Of a DNA stretch of 64,000 bases, positions 1-10,291 are shown one piece after another. The stretch comes from Beverwykella pulmonaria (Eukaryota > Ascomycota > Dothideomycetes > Pleosporales > Melanommataceae). A program made the translations under genes and the position numbers. Numbering within the stretch: the stretch's first letter is position 1; the number at the start of each line of letters is the position of its first letter. The stretch covers positions 936,851 through 1,000,850 of the forward strand of contig BCHH01000014.1 in assembly GCA_001599595.1 (NCBI GenBank), written 5' to 3'. The notes under the pieces are model-generated. The model did no database searches. It had not been told where the DNA came from and saw only the letters and a program-made list of their open reading frames with translations.

Positions 1-879
1 TATAGGGAAAAGACTGGATTTGAACATAGAGAAGGCGGCGTGCTGCCTCCAAGTTATGTCAAGATATCTATGCTGACTGATCAGATTGTTGAGTATTATC
101 TGGAGGGATTGTTGTACAAAGAAAATAAGCAGCATCCAGACACGACTGTGCGACAGGCGATCCTGTATTGCCCGCCTTCAGCGAGACTCGAGGACACAGA
201 AGTGGGAGAGTACATTCCCACAACCAGCTATCTGCAGACTAGGGGCACGCGGTGTCAAACACATAAGCTGCATCCGGGCTGGAACCCCGCCGAGGGCATG
301 TTCAACAAGATGAAAAGCCGGTGGAACAAGTACGGCTCATCGGCTCCTTATGCTACCTACCGTGTCCTGGCGAAAGTGCCAGAAAAGGTAGTCATTGGGC
401 AAATTATGCCCATTGAGCTCTCATTGGAGCACTTGGAGCGTAGCCCAGATCTTGTGGATCCACCAATGGTCTTCCTCCAGCATATATGCGTTTCACTCAC
501 TTCATTTGCGGGGCTTAGGTTCCCACAAACGAACATTTTCACCAGGGAGGATCACTCCAGGCTCAAGGTGGAAGAATTAGATGTCTTTGTCAGAGATTTT
601 GAACTTGGGCATGGCGAGGTTCTGTACGATGGCCTGAAGCTGAAAGACCTGGGCATGGGGAGGCTCGAAAAGGTTGTACCAGGGTTCTCAAGCTATGCGC
701 TGTATTTGAGATGGAAGATTGAAGTGAAGCTCACGGTGCAGTGCGCAGGCGAGGAGATTAGGGTGGAGGCGTGCAAAGGTCCAATCACATTTCTGTCAGG
801 GCTACGGAGCATCGAGGAAGAAGAGGAGGAGGAGAATCTGCCGCCATATGAGGCGACACAGTCGGGTGATTGGGCTTGA
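1..879 (+). CDS. Arrestin-like protein, 3' part (5' end outside window)
   Basis: The reading frame is open from base 1 to the TGA at 877-879. The first in-frame ATG is already well inside the fold, so the start lies upstream of the window. Visible features are a beta-rich body, typical of fungal arrestin-like proteins, followed by an acidic Glu run and a C-terminal LPPYEA motif that could bind WW domains. Alpha-arrestins use PY motifs to recruit Rsp5-type ubiquitin ligases to membrane transporters. The family call rests on the general pattern (EYYLEG and LPPY segments) and is moderate; the substrate is unknown. An alternative is an unrelated fungus-specific protein with a PY-like tail. Confidence 0.55.
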   Translation, partial: YREKTGFEHREGGVLPPSYVKISMLTDQIVEYYLEGLLYKENKQHPDTTVRQAILYCPPSARLEDTEVGEYIPTTSYLQTRGTRCQTHKLHPGWNPAEGMFNKMKSRWNKYGSSAPYATYRVLAKVPEKVVIGQIMPIELSLEHLERSPDLVDPPMVFLQHICVSLTSFAGLRFPQTNIFTREDHSRLKVEELDVFVRDFELGHGEVLYDGLKLKDLGMGRLEKVVPGFSSYALYLRWKIEVKLTVQCAGEEIRVEACKGPITFLSGLRSIEEEEEEENLPPYEATQSGDWA

Positions 880-1252
880 TCACATTGAATAAAGTATGGT
901 GGTGAGAGGGAGAGGGGTAAAGATGTCGAGGTATAGAAGCATGGGCTGAGACGGTGAAAGAGGAATCGTCCACGGTGACACGTGACGCACCCCCTGCAAA
1001 CCGAGTCCCTGGGTGCTCCTTTTCTTTTCCTGCGTACAACACGCCCCGCCAGCTGTGCCTGCCCGCCCTTTCCCCTCGACTCAAGAAAGCGTGCCAAGCG
1101 CAGTGAGAGGACAACAACAGTATTTAGATGGCTCCCGGCCTTTCTCAATCTTCCCTGCGAAACTCCTATGAGACCCTCTCTGTACCCAACACTACCACAA
1201 CCCTTTTGACGCGTACCGCCGGTTCTGCGGCTCTTTCCACAGCCAGCCTTGC
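880..1252. other. Intergenic, tandem genes
   Basis: This is the 3' flank of the arrestin-like gene and the upstream region of the next gene. I see no convincing coding frame or RNA gene. The pyrimidine-rich stretch just before 1253 fits a fungal 5' leader. Confidence 0.5.
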
Positions 1253-2447
1253 TTGCCCGACATGGTGCCTCCTCTCTACCTATGTCTTGTCGCTCTCATC
1301 TCCGCCTGCATAGCGGCCTCTCCCGTCACGCGTACTGGTATGGCTGCTCTTGCCGACCATGCCAAACTCCATGCCCGCGTTGCGTATCCCCCATTGAGCG
1401 GCGAGCAGTGGGTGGCTGCAGTGATTGCAGGCTGCAATCTTCTTCAGGCCTCCCGAGTCCCCGATCAGCTGGCTGTCACCTTCTTCCAGAATAGAGTAGG
1501 CACGATTCAAAGTGAATACTTGAACTATCCCCGTAGGTGCAATCCATACAAATAGAAATGCAGCACGTGCATCCACTGACCCTCCAGAGAGAATTTCCAA
1601 GACCGGGGTTACACGCCGGACGGCCAAGCTTCCCAGGACTTCCACGACTACGCCGGCCCAGATATCTACGATGCCATGAATGCACTCAACATCGACTACC
1701 GCATGGATACTGAAGGCGGACCAACTTACTGCAGTGGGTGGGCACACACTGAGCAGACAACCCACGATGGCACAGTATACCGCGTATGTTATAATCTCTT
1801 CTCCAACGAGAATCGCCACGCTTATGTTCATATACGTACAGCCAACCAAAGCTGTTTTCTCTACGATTCTCAATGTCAATGACGGAGTCCTTGTTGGCTG
1901 GCACAAGTTCGGCCCCAAATACATGGGAGAGCGTCAGGTTCCTGCCGTCACAACCCTACCGAAACTCAAGAATTGGGCAGATATTGCGTTTCTCAAGTAT
2001 GCCGATCTAGCCCGGCGCCGCAAACAGCCCGTGACGAACCTCAAGTACATCATATCGGCCGAAGTCACCAATAGCGAGACGGGTCCGATCCTTCAAAGAG
2101 CACTGGGCGTCAGTGATGTCAAGGCCAACTGCCCACGCTTCAGATGGAACAATCGTCGGGTGTTTGAAATGAATTCAGAAGAGGGCAAGGCCATACTCGG
2201 CTCGCCAAATGGACGAGGCGCAGCCCTCATCCTCATCCAGCACAAACAATTTTTCGGTCCGACAACGACAATCAATAGGGTCACCTTCTGGTGCGGGTAT
2301 AAGGATGATTGGGAAATTCAGTTGATGTTCCATGTTGGCCAGCCTTCGGATGATGCCAATCCCGATACGGAGGCTGGGGTGGAATTGAACAGTGTCCGGG
2401 ATCAGTCGGAAGGAAAATCGATAACGAGAGTATTCCGAATCTTCTAG
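1253..2447 (+). CDS. Secreted hypothetical protein, 3 exons
   Basis: I model join(1253..1536,1588..1783,1842..2447), giving 361 aa. Intron 1 is GTGCAA...CAG (51 bp) with CTGAC as branch point; intron 2 is GTATGT...CAG (58 bp). The N-terminus has a hydrophobic signal peptide (LYLCLVALISACIAAS). A second in-frame ATG at 1262 is an alternative start. The mature part has few Cys and a C-terminal region with motifs such as KLKNWADIAFLKY and NLKYIISAEV. These recall, from memory only, an uncharacterised secreted family common in Pezizomycotina. No enzymatic motif was recognised. The frame is broken on the genomic strand without splicing, so the joins matter; the donor of intron 1 is not the strongest possible consensus. 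Confidence 0.65.
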
Positions 2448-3003
2448 CTTATCTTGAGCTCTTTTTCTACATCTGCTTCCCCCGGTTTTGGTTCAGCCCG
2501 CCCGCCTCCAAGACAGGAGTAGAATTCCTGTATCTTTCGACGTAGGATCTGGTAAACTGGGTTCCTTAAATCTAGTACCAACAGTTCAATCATGTAAACT
2601 GCATCTCTAATGATGATAGGCAAATACCAAAGAATTGGTGAAGTGTGCCGTAGACATAAACAATTAGCAAGTTCAATTTAGGTTGGCTACTGTAAAAGCT
2701 ATCGACATACTATTATGGATTTCCTAAAGCATCCGTTATGGTAATATGCATGCGGTTTCCTTGAAAATGTAACGCTTGAAGTGCAATGGAATGCACGTGT
2801 AGTAAAAATTGTGACGTAGAACCGTACTGTCGGTGAAGTGCTTAAATAGCTCATTAACATACAAAAGAACACAAGCCAGCCTAGGGTGATATTCGAACGA
2901 TGTTCCGTATTCAAAACAAACGGAATTTTCGCTTCTAGATACACAGTGTTGGGACGCTGAAGTTCGGGTGACCCACATTGCACGGACGAGACCCAGACTC
3001 ACA
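2448..3003. other. Intergenic between convergent genes
   Basis: This stretch contains the 3' flanks of the plus-strand secreted-protein gene and the minus-strand DUF8021-like gene. It is AT-rich and I see nothing coding. Confidence 0.5.
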
Positions 3004-4884
3004 CTAGACTTCCTCTGTCCACTGCGATGTGTATCCAAGTGGCATCCACTTGATCATGCTCTCCACACGAGTAATCGTTCCATTCTCAATCTTGATCAAC
3101 TGCGGCACCATATACGTACTCGGCACTATCTGCGTCGCCAGTAACGCACCCAAGGATGTCGCCGGACTATCTATCATAGCAACAACGATGACAACTCCTC
3201 TTCTGGCATCTGCGACCAAAATGCGTCGGTCACGCACGGTTGTGGTGAGGTTGAAAAGGCCATTGGGTGTGCTTCCTTGGCCATTCATCTGCGCAGCACA
3301 GCTTACATTCCCTTGGAATCCATTGTCGCGCCGAGAGCACAAAGATGCGAAGGGCATTCCTGTGCTTGAATGCTCTTCCAGTCCATCCAAGTAGGCAGTG
3401 ATCAGCGACGAAGATATGGCATTGGTCCCACTGCTGTTTCTCTTGAATGCTGCGTCAAGAGGGCCGAGAGACGTGCCCTCCCACTCAATTGGGAGCGGCG
3501 GGCGCATAAGTGTTCTCGTACCGCCCCTGAATCCCGCATTTTCTGCTCGCACATCGATAGCCTCAATTTCTGTTATCTTTTCATCTTCGACCTTGATCCG
3601 AAGCGCAAGTACGCCGTCGGTAGTCTGCTCTCTGGTCATCCCCCAGTAGGCAGCAGTTCCTGTTTCCGGGTCCGAGAAACGTGCTGCATAGTCGTTGACT
3701 CCTGGCTTGGAGATGGACCCAACGGTTTCCCACAGACCGTCTCCGATGGGAAGAAACTGGCCGTTCTCGGAATAACGAATGCTTGGAGAAAGGGGTAGGC
3801 TAGAGGTTTTGTTGGTCAGGATTGCTTGCAGCACCTTGTCCAGGATGCCGTCAAGACAGGCTTGGTCGCATGCTTTTGAGACACTGGAGTCTTTCCCTAT
3901 TATCTGGGATGGAATGGGAAGGTCCGCATCGAATGCTGAACGCATGCCGTAAGGAACCTCGGTCAAAGTCATCTCAATACGGTACAACTTGTCACCTCGA
4001 AGACGGAATGCCTCAGTCGCCGCCAGCGTGCGTGGGACATCGAAATAAGGTGGAATGGGCGAAGATGTGCCATTCACGCTAGGCAACTCTCGAACAGTGC
4101 CGTTATGATCGAAGATAGTGATGGCCAAAACAGCCTGGCGCTCTTCGTCTACAACAGAGTACCTGCGATCTCGGATTTTCGTAACGAAGCCTAAGAAACC
4201 CGTCTGAAACTGAGCTTCGCAGCCCAGCGAAGCAAATGCAGTGTCGTTGGAGTGGCCATACGGATCTCCATTCTTCTGGTTGGTGGTCCGAAGTCCGTCT
4301 TCCAAGCGATCACACTCCTTATCGAAAAAAGAATAGTTACCCTTGGGATCGTTGCGTTCCATGCCAGTATAGTATTTGTTGGTCTGCGAAATGAGTCTGG
4401 CTCTTGAGATGCGCTGAGCGGGAGGTACTGTTTCCAGCCATACGGCTTCTGGCTTGGTCATGTTTTCGTAGCGACCTGCGCCAACCGCATCGCGTGTGAT
4501 TTGCGTTTCAATCTCACTGATGTCTCCTTCTTCGTTCATAGCTAGTCGGACGATATAAATTACTGGAACGCCGTTCTCGGTGATGGTGGTGATGGCGGCA
4601 ACCTGGTTGGACTCTGGATCGGAGAAGACATGGCGATATTTCCCGAGTGTACCAGCGACTTCCCATACTCCTGTTCCGAGTGGTAAGATCTGACTGTTTT
4701 CTACGTACTTGACGTCAGGTGTAGTTGACAGATTGGACGGGTTGTGAGCCACTAGGGCAGTCAGGTACTCGGCGAGGATGTCCTCCAGGCATAGTCGGTC
4801 ACAAGATGGGGTCGGAGCCTGTGAGAAACCAAGTGACAGTAATGAAAATGTGACCAAAATGCTGGTCTTCAGGCTTAACTGCAT
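3004..4884 (-). CDS. Secreted tandem DUF8021-like protein
   Basis: The chosen ATG at 4884 gives 626 aa starting with a clean signal peptide (MQLSLKTSILVTFSLLSLG). The open frame runs on to 5040, but that extension would bury the signal peptide. The protein has two homologous halves. The first begins near Cys28 (CDRLCLEDILAEYLTAL) and the second near Cys339 (CDQACLDGILDKVLQAI). Each half contains a [EN]NxQxLPxGxGxWE-type motif and an FSDPE segment, as in the fungal secreted domain I know as DUF8021, which has a SnoaL/NTF2-like pattern. Several N-glycosylation sequons are present. There is no intron. The biochemical role is unknown; an extracellular or cell-wall location is inferred from the signal peptide. 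Confidence 0.75.
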   Translation of the reverse strand: MQLSLKTSILVTFSLLSLGFSQAPTPSCDRLCLEDILAEYLTALVAHNPSNLSTTPDVKYVENSQILPLGTGVWEVAGTLGKYRHVFSDPESNQVAAITTITENGVPVIYIVRLAMNEEGDISEIETQITRDAVGAGRYENMTKPEAVWLETVPPAQRISRARLISQTNKYYTGMERNDPKGNYSFFDKECDRLEDGLRTTNQKNGDPYGHSNDTAFASLGCEAQFQTGFLGFVTKIRDRRYSVVDEERQAVLAITIFDHNGTVRELPSVNGTSSPIPPYFDVPRTLAATEAFRLRGDKLYRIEMTLTEVPYGMRSAFDADLPIPSQIIGKDSSVSKACDQACLDGILDKVLQAILTNKTSSLPLSPSIRYSENGQFLPIGDGLWETVGSISKPGVNDYAARFSDPETGTAAYWGMTREQTTDGVLALRIKVEDEKITEIEAIDVRAENAGFRGGTRTLMRPPLPIEWEGTSLGPLDAAFKRNSSGTNAISSSLITAYLDGLEEHSSTGMPFASLCSRRDNGFQGNVSCAAQMNGQGSTPNGLFNLTTTVRDRRILVADARRGVVIVVAMIDSPATSLGALLATQIVPSTYMVPQLIKIENGTITRVESMIKWMPLGYTSQWTEEV

Positions 4885-4951
4885 CTTGTCCTGGATTGGA
4901 TCGAAGGCTCGTGTTGGTTTGGGTTCACAAGCAAGAAGCGCTTTACCATTC

Positions 4952-4959
4952 ATATATAT
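4952..4959 (-). promoter_or_regulatory. Candidate TATA box of the DUF8021-like gene
   Basis: An ATATATAT run lies about 70 bp upstream of the preferred ATG at 4884, a usual distance for a fungal TATA element. It also argues that translation starts at 4884 and not at the 5040 end of the frame, because the element lies inside the longer frame. Confidence 0.3.
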
Positions 4960-6002
4960 TCTTCCACAAGAGCAAACAAATACCGAATCATGCAGCATGA
5001 CGTGGAAGGGACTCATGAAAATGCTCCCACACTTCCCCATACTTTAACCGGCACTTCCCCAGACACGTAGATCTTTCATATATTTCCATTCACTCGGTCA
5101 CGAAAATCTTGGGATGTCTTGGAACCGGCACATTGAACTCAGAACATTTGTCAAACGTGGGACTCGACATGGTCCGGCACTATGTTCACTTTGTAACTCG
5201 ATACTATACTCTATGACATTAGTCTTGTGGATGATTAGGTATCGCACTTTTTTGTTGGATTTTAAGATGTATACAAAAATAAATGAAATAAAGTCAATTT
5301 ACAAAGATGGTAGAAGTGTGACGGCAACTGGAACATCAACTCACTGTCCGAAGCACACATAAATATCGTGAGTTAGCATCCCTGTCGTACTTTTTCACTT
5401 GATTTGCCAACATGCAGCAGCGTTAGGATATAGATTGGCTACTTTAGATGGTGTAACCCAAAAGTGCCCGCGTAGAATTTACTGCATGCCCCACAATTTG
5501 AAACTCAAACGTCGTCGAAGTGAGGGCTCCTGCGTATCTGGAATAATGCAGGGCTGTACCGTTGTCGATTGGAAGCTGGGAACCAAAGACAGAAACAAGG
5601 GACTGTGGAGAGAGATGAAAGGTGTAATGTTTTGTATATAAGATTCCAGGGTTTATATTGGAATCTGTGGTGGCTTTGACACAGGTGTGGCAACCATCTC
5701 TCGCTCTTGAAATTCCCATAGTATTCTCACCAGAAATAAGGGAGATTACATGTCTGATCAAGTGGGAGTAACTATCTCCCGATAGAAAATCTAAATGCTA
5801 AGTTCAAGCCACAGCGATAATGGGTGTTAGCTAGGTCCACAATCGTTCTCGCTTTGGAATGTTGCTCGCATCAATCTTAAAAGCAAAGTCCGAATTTTCG
5901 ACTGCTATTTATGGGGGAACGTTATGCTTGCAATATATCTAGTGGCATGGAATCACGGTTTCTGAGATTCCCTATACCTTTCTCAAACCTGCGAGAAAAG
6001 AG
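4960..6002. other. AT-rich intergenic region
   Basis: This region lies upstream of the DUF8021-like gene and downstream of the GST pseudogene. Only short, composition-driven frames occur. No RNA gene or repeat was recognised. Confidence 0.5.
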
Positions 6003-6705
6003 TCATCCCCATCTTCTTCTCCATCCCGCTTTTTCTCCAACACACTGCCCTACCTCAAATACCTTGCACTCCTTCCTCAACCCCTGATACAACACCATAT
6101 CCGCATAGGTAAACGTGTCACCAACGACATTCGGACCAGGGCGACGAGTCGCTAAACTCGAGATGTATATTGATCGCTTTGAGGAAATTGGGCCGCATGG
6201 TCTTGCAGTGTTCGGGGCAGGTGGTGCTTCATTGGGGGAGAAGAAGGCTTGGAAGAAAAGGGAGCGCCCTGTGAGTGTCAATTAGCACATGAACTTCCTA
6301 ATTGTTGAACGTAGAGAGATGGAGCGAAAGAGAAGCGCTTACAGTCAATGGCAATATCACAATCACAGACCTCCTTCGCCCAATACTTCTCCTGCTCATT
6401 CTTACTACCATACTCTTGTAACACGCTGGCAAAGTGTCTCAAGATCGCATAACTCTGCGTTAGAGCCCTACCATTCAACTTCACAACCGGAAGGGTAGCC
6501 GTACGATCCAATTCCTAGACCTTAGTCTCTTGTACTGAGTTCTCATCGAATGTGTAGCGGACTTCGTTGTACGCGATGCCCGCATCCTCCCACATCAGGC
6601 GGATCACTTGGCATTAGCTCGAGACTAGAAGTTGGTGTAGTTGATCGTGGCGCCGCCGATTTTGGCGTTAGCAAGACCTGGAGTGCCGATTCGCGTTGTT
6701 GGCAT
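6003..6705 (-). pseudogene. Glutathione S-transferase pseudogene
   Basis: The minus strand reads as a GST broken in several places. From the ATG at 6705 a frame of 26 codons ends at a TAG (6625-6627). A shifted frame then gives IRLMWEDAGIAYNEVRYTF, the thioredoxin-fold start, and meets another TAG (6515-6517). The frame continues as ATLPVVKLNGRALTQSYAIL, the typical GST cis-Pro/SNAIL-like segment. An intact GT...CAG intron follows (about 6285-6340), joining ...IAID to WRSLFFQAFF. Farther on, RPNFLKAINIHLEF is in one frame and ATRRPGPNVVGDTFTYADM in another, implying two compensating shifts. A 6-bp duplication at 6356-6367 adds Cys-Asp. Such lesions along the whole length argue for decay, not sequencing error. 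Confidence 0.8.
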
Positions 6706-7150
6706 TGTAAACGAGAACCTTATTGTATTGAGGGAAGAGTTCAAGGGGTCAAGGAATTAAAACATGGCGTAATTGTCATGTTATACCCGAGATGTAAGAG
6801 TAGTATCAGATGTCGTAGCAATATTGAAAACTGATGATGGGGCTATTGCAATTTCACACTCGGTTCGCAAGAGGGGTATCCAGAGTCACGGTGCTGTTGC
6901 AACACATAGGAATGCTTCATCTGCAGTATTATGTAGCTATTCAATAGTCTATCGCTACGCTGAAGGTTGAGGAGCGGACAGTGACGTTGCGGGAGCAATG
7001 AAGCTTCAGAATTCCCACCGATGACAGATTCTCTTTCCCTCAAAATCCTGTTTGCAAGTAGACATCTCGAGAAATCCCAGAGATGGATGTACTTACCTTC
7101 CCTGACTCTACGGTGCTGTGTCGAAATGAAATAACTGTTCCAAACGCTGT
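6706..7150. other. Intergenic
   Basis: This lies 5' of the GST pseudogene and 3' of the G-patch gene. I see no coding or structured element. Confidence 0.5.
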
Positions 7151-9327
7151 TCACTTGTACTCGTCATCGTCATCGTCGTCATCACCAAATATGGCTTTGA
7201 AGACGTCCTCAGATGCACGATCTTTCGAGAGAGCTTCATTGGTCTCAATATCTACTGTGGCATGCTGAGTCGCTGGAGCTGATAAAGTGTTTTCTGATTC
7301 ATATGACATCCAGGCTGGGCGTTGTATCGCTGGGCCCCGGGTCGACACTTCGCGCATCAGCTTGTCCATATCAGACTTAGATACAGCTTCTTCTGTCTTT
7401 GGCTTTATGTCGAAATCACCGGGGTCGAATTCGGAGCTCTGTGGGTTATCTGGTGGAGGTTTAACATTGAACCGTTTGCACAGTAGACGCGTCGGATGAA
7501 ATGGCAGGCTGCTTCGAGTCATTGGGCCGTACATGCCCAATTTTGCGGCCTGCTCTGCTGGGTCTTCTATTTTCGCTGTGGGCTGACGTAGAAGATTGTC
7601 TCCTGCTGAACCAGCCCCGGCATCGGACTGAGTAGATGACTTGGACGATGTAAATCGCGAAGCCATAATTCCAGAGGCAGGCTTGAAGACCTGGGCGGCA
7701 TGTGCAAATTCTTCTAGTTCTTTGGCCCAGTCGGATACAGACATACCAGGGCCGCGCTCGGGGAGATCTTGCTTGTAACCTGCTCGCAATTCGAGGAAAC
7801 CAACGTATCGCGCACGCTTCTTCGAGTCTTCTCCATAAGGCATCCAGCCTGTGGCACCCTTGGCCAAGGTATCGGCTGCAACATGTTTATCCAGAACAGG
7901 AACAAAACTCCAAAGGTCTTTCTGCGTTGCTTGGTCTGAGGTTTGATAACCATCAGGAGCTGACTGCCCGCGGCCTTGGGGGAGATTGGCATTTCCGGTC
8001 AGCATCGCGAGGCGGTCTCGAGCCTCCTTGGGAATGAAGTCGAAGATAGATCTACTGGGCAGAGAGGTTTCGCCGAGAAGGGAGGCTCTCGCCGTTGCAT
8101 CAAGAGTAGAGGACTTGGCCGCATCTGCGACAGAGAGAAATTCTTGAATTCTTTCCTCTGATGTGGAATTCTTTGACGACTTCCAGCCTCCAGGTATTGT
8201 GGGGGGTGGAAATTTAGGCTTGCTCGTCAAGTCCAGAACATGGATCGCGAATGTAAACCCTTTGAGAGGGGCTTTCCCGTCTTGAGATGTCCGGGATAGT
8301 GAAGTACTTCCTTTGACGGTCTTCTTGGGCACATAGACAAGTCTGTCTGCAACCGCTGGTTTGACAAATTTGCTAGGCTTTTTGGCTTTCTTTCCCTTGC
8401 CTAATGTCTTGTTGAATGTTATTTTGGGTCCAAGCTCGTAGGGGTCGTCATCATCAGAGCCCGTGTCGTTCAAAACGCCGACCCCGAAAGAAGACTTTTT
8501 TGGTATGGCCTTTCTGGATGGTTGTGCCTTCTTAGAGTCCTCGAGAAATGAGAAGGAAAGTGGCGGGGCGGAATCGAAATCGAGATCTTCCTGCTCTGTC
8601 TTACCAAGACGTGCTTCTGAGTGATACCCTAATCCTTTGCGATGTATCTCCTGGTGGGCTGAAGGCATGGATGGCGCGTCCTTGGGCGCGAACATATGCT
8701 CAGACAAAGTGTCCTTGGAGGCAGCCAGGTCATCGTCTAAGCTTGCAGGTCGACGGACCTTGCGCCCGACACCCTGGTCTCGCCGCCAGCCCATCTCCTG
8801 GGCAACTTTGACGCCCATGGTCTCCTCCTCGATCATGAACAAGCCGAAAAAGCCAGCATTTGGAAGGCCAGCGCCCCCAGCGGTTCCGATAGCAGCGACG
8901 GACTGCGCAGTCTCAAGATGGCGAGACTCGGAAGCCTGAGCAAAATCCTCCTCATCCATGAAATCCTCTGGGCGTTGTGTTGTGGCATTGGACTGGTCTT
9001 TTTTTCGATTCGAGCGCGAGGAAACGAATGCCTTTGGGGTCCATCCTTCCTTTGACCCAACTGTGTTGAAGTAACTGGGAGAGTCAAGAAGGCTGGATAG
9101 TCGACGAACATGCACGCTGGAACTTACCCTGCACTAAAGCCACCCGTGAAGGCACCGTGTAGTCTCCGACGGCCACGCTCGTCGGTCACGGTCTGCTTCC
9201 ACACCGGTACAAAGGAGCCGTCGTCGCCGTCTTCATCCGGTGGCAGCTCGGTGCCCAGCCTTATGTCCTGACGGGGGCGTTTCTGGGCCGTTGTGGGCGA
9301 GACTGCTCGGGGTCGTTTGTACGCCAT
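7151..9327 (-). CDS. G-patch protein, GPATCH1/TGH type
   Basis: I model complement(join(7151..9074,9128..9327)), giving 707 aa. The 53-bp intron has donor GTAAGT and splits the Gly codon of ...[15 protein letters not shown], a block characteristic of the GPATCH1 N-terminal domain (DUF1604). The G-patch lies near residues 151-175 ([18 protein letters not shown]). The rest is low-complexity, basic and acidic, and the protein ends in an Asp run ([10 protein letters not shown]). G-patch proteins of this type bind and activate DEAH-box RNA helicases in nuclear pre-mRNA splicing or RNA processing; the specific helicase partner is inferred only. A longer open frame exists upstream of 9327, but MAYKRPR is the natural basic N-terminus. 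Confidence 0.88.
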
Positions 9328-10291
9328 TGCGAGAGGTGGTAGACGTTCACACACTTTGCGTAGGTATTGTGGAATCGAAATCGCATCTGTTCTTGAGCTG
9401 AGTCAGGTCTTAGGTAAGCGGATTGGCCGCGTCCATTGGCCGAGATAGTCGCACTGGAGCTCACACCTTCACTTCTACAGTTACAAATCGCCGTCTCAAT
9501 GATTAGAATGTAGATATATACACCTCATTCAAGTCTCTCCCATTTCACTGGAAGAATCACGTGAAGCGTTGCAGACGCAGCCCGAGTGCCTGGATTAGCC
9601 TAGGCGATGCGTTGGACAGTTGGAGCTTCAACCTGGTTGGGCTCGGCGGAGAAGAGACCCAGGAGACAAACACATGGATGCGTGAAAGAAGCATATACAT
9701 TGAGTTTCGAGACAACATGGCATGGCATGGCATGACACAGCACCAACAAGCAAAGCATCTTGTGCCTGCGATGCGTGATTATTTGGATGCGATGTCATAT
9801 GAATGCGATCGCATCCATCCCTTCTGGGGCTCGGCGCTGAGAGATATTCGATAGTCCGAGGCCTGCAGTAATAGAAATCATGTACGGCGTTAGCCCATCG
9901 TGTTTTGCATGCAGTGGAGACACACTCTCTCCTATACGGCTCTCCGTCCCATCTCCCCGCTTAGCAGCGGTGGCCGTGTTGCTGCCCAGCTGAATGAAGC
10001 CTGCAGTGCGCTTGATCCATCGCCATCCATCCATCTCTGTACGGCCCTGAGCACTGTGCTGTGCAGCCAGCCTCCTTGCCAAGTTCCCAGGTTGCTCCAG
10101 CATCACCAACACCACGCCCGCGAAGCTCACTCCTCCCCGCATCGCTCTCTCCCCACAACAGCCCATATCATCGCCTGGGTGCACGCCCCGGCCCGGCCCC
10201 TCGTTGCTCGTACAGGGCGCGCTGTGCGTCGGAATTGCCCAGGACCACTTGCTGGATCAGCCTCTCGGTGCTCCTTGCGCAGAGCCTCGCC
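9328..10291. promoter_or_regulatory. Divergent promoter region, G-patch gene / Kin1 kinase
   Basis: This is a 964-bp gap between a minus-strand and a plus-strand gene, so it must hold both promoters. It contains a small CATGG tandem run near 9715-9735 and a long C/T-rich leader before the kinase start. In-frame ATG 10061 could extend the kinase N-terminus by 77 residues, but that extension looks like untranslated leader. Confidence 0.5.

Noticed and set aside
4885..5040. N-terminal extension of the DUF8021-like protein
   Set aside because: It would place 52 residues before a perfect signal peptide, and it contains the likely TATA element.
10061..10291. N-terminal extension of the Kin1-type kinase from the ATG at 10061
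   Set aside because: The 77 added residues look like translated leader (Pro/Ser-rich, no kinase-family similarity); the start at 10292 is simpler.
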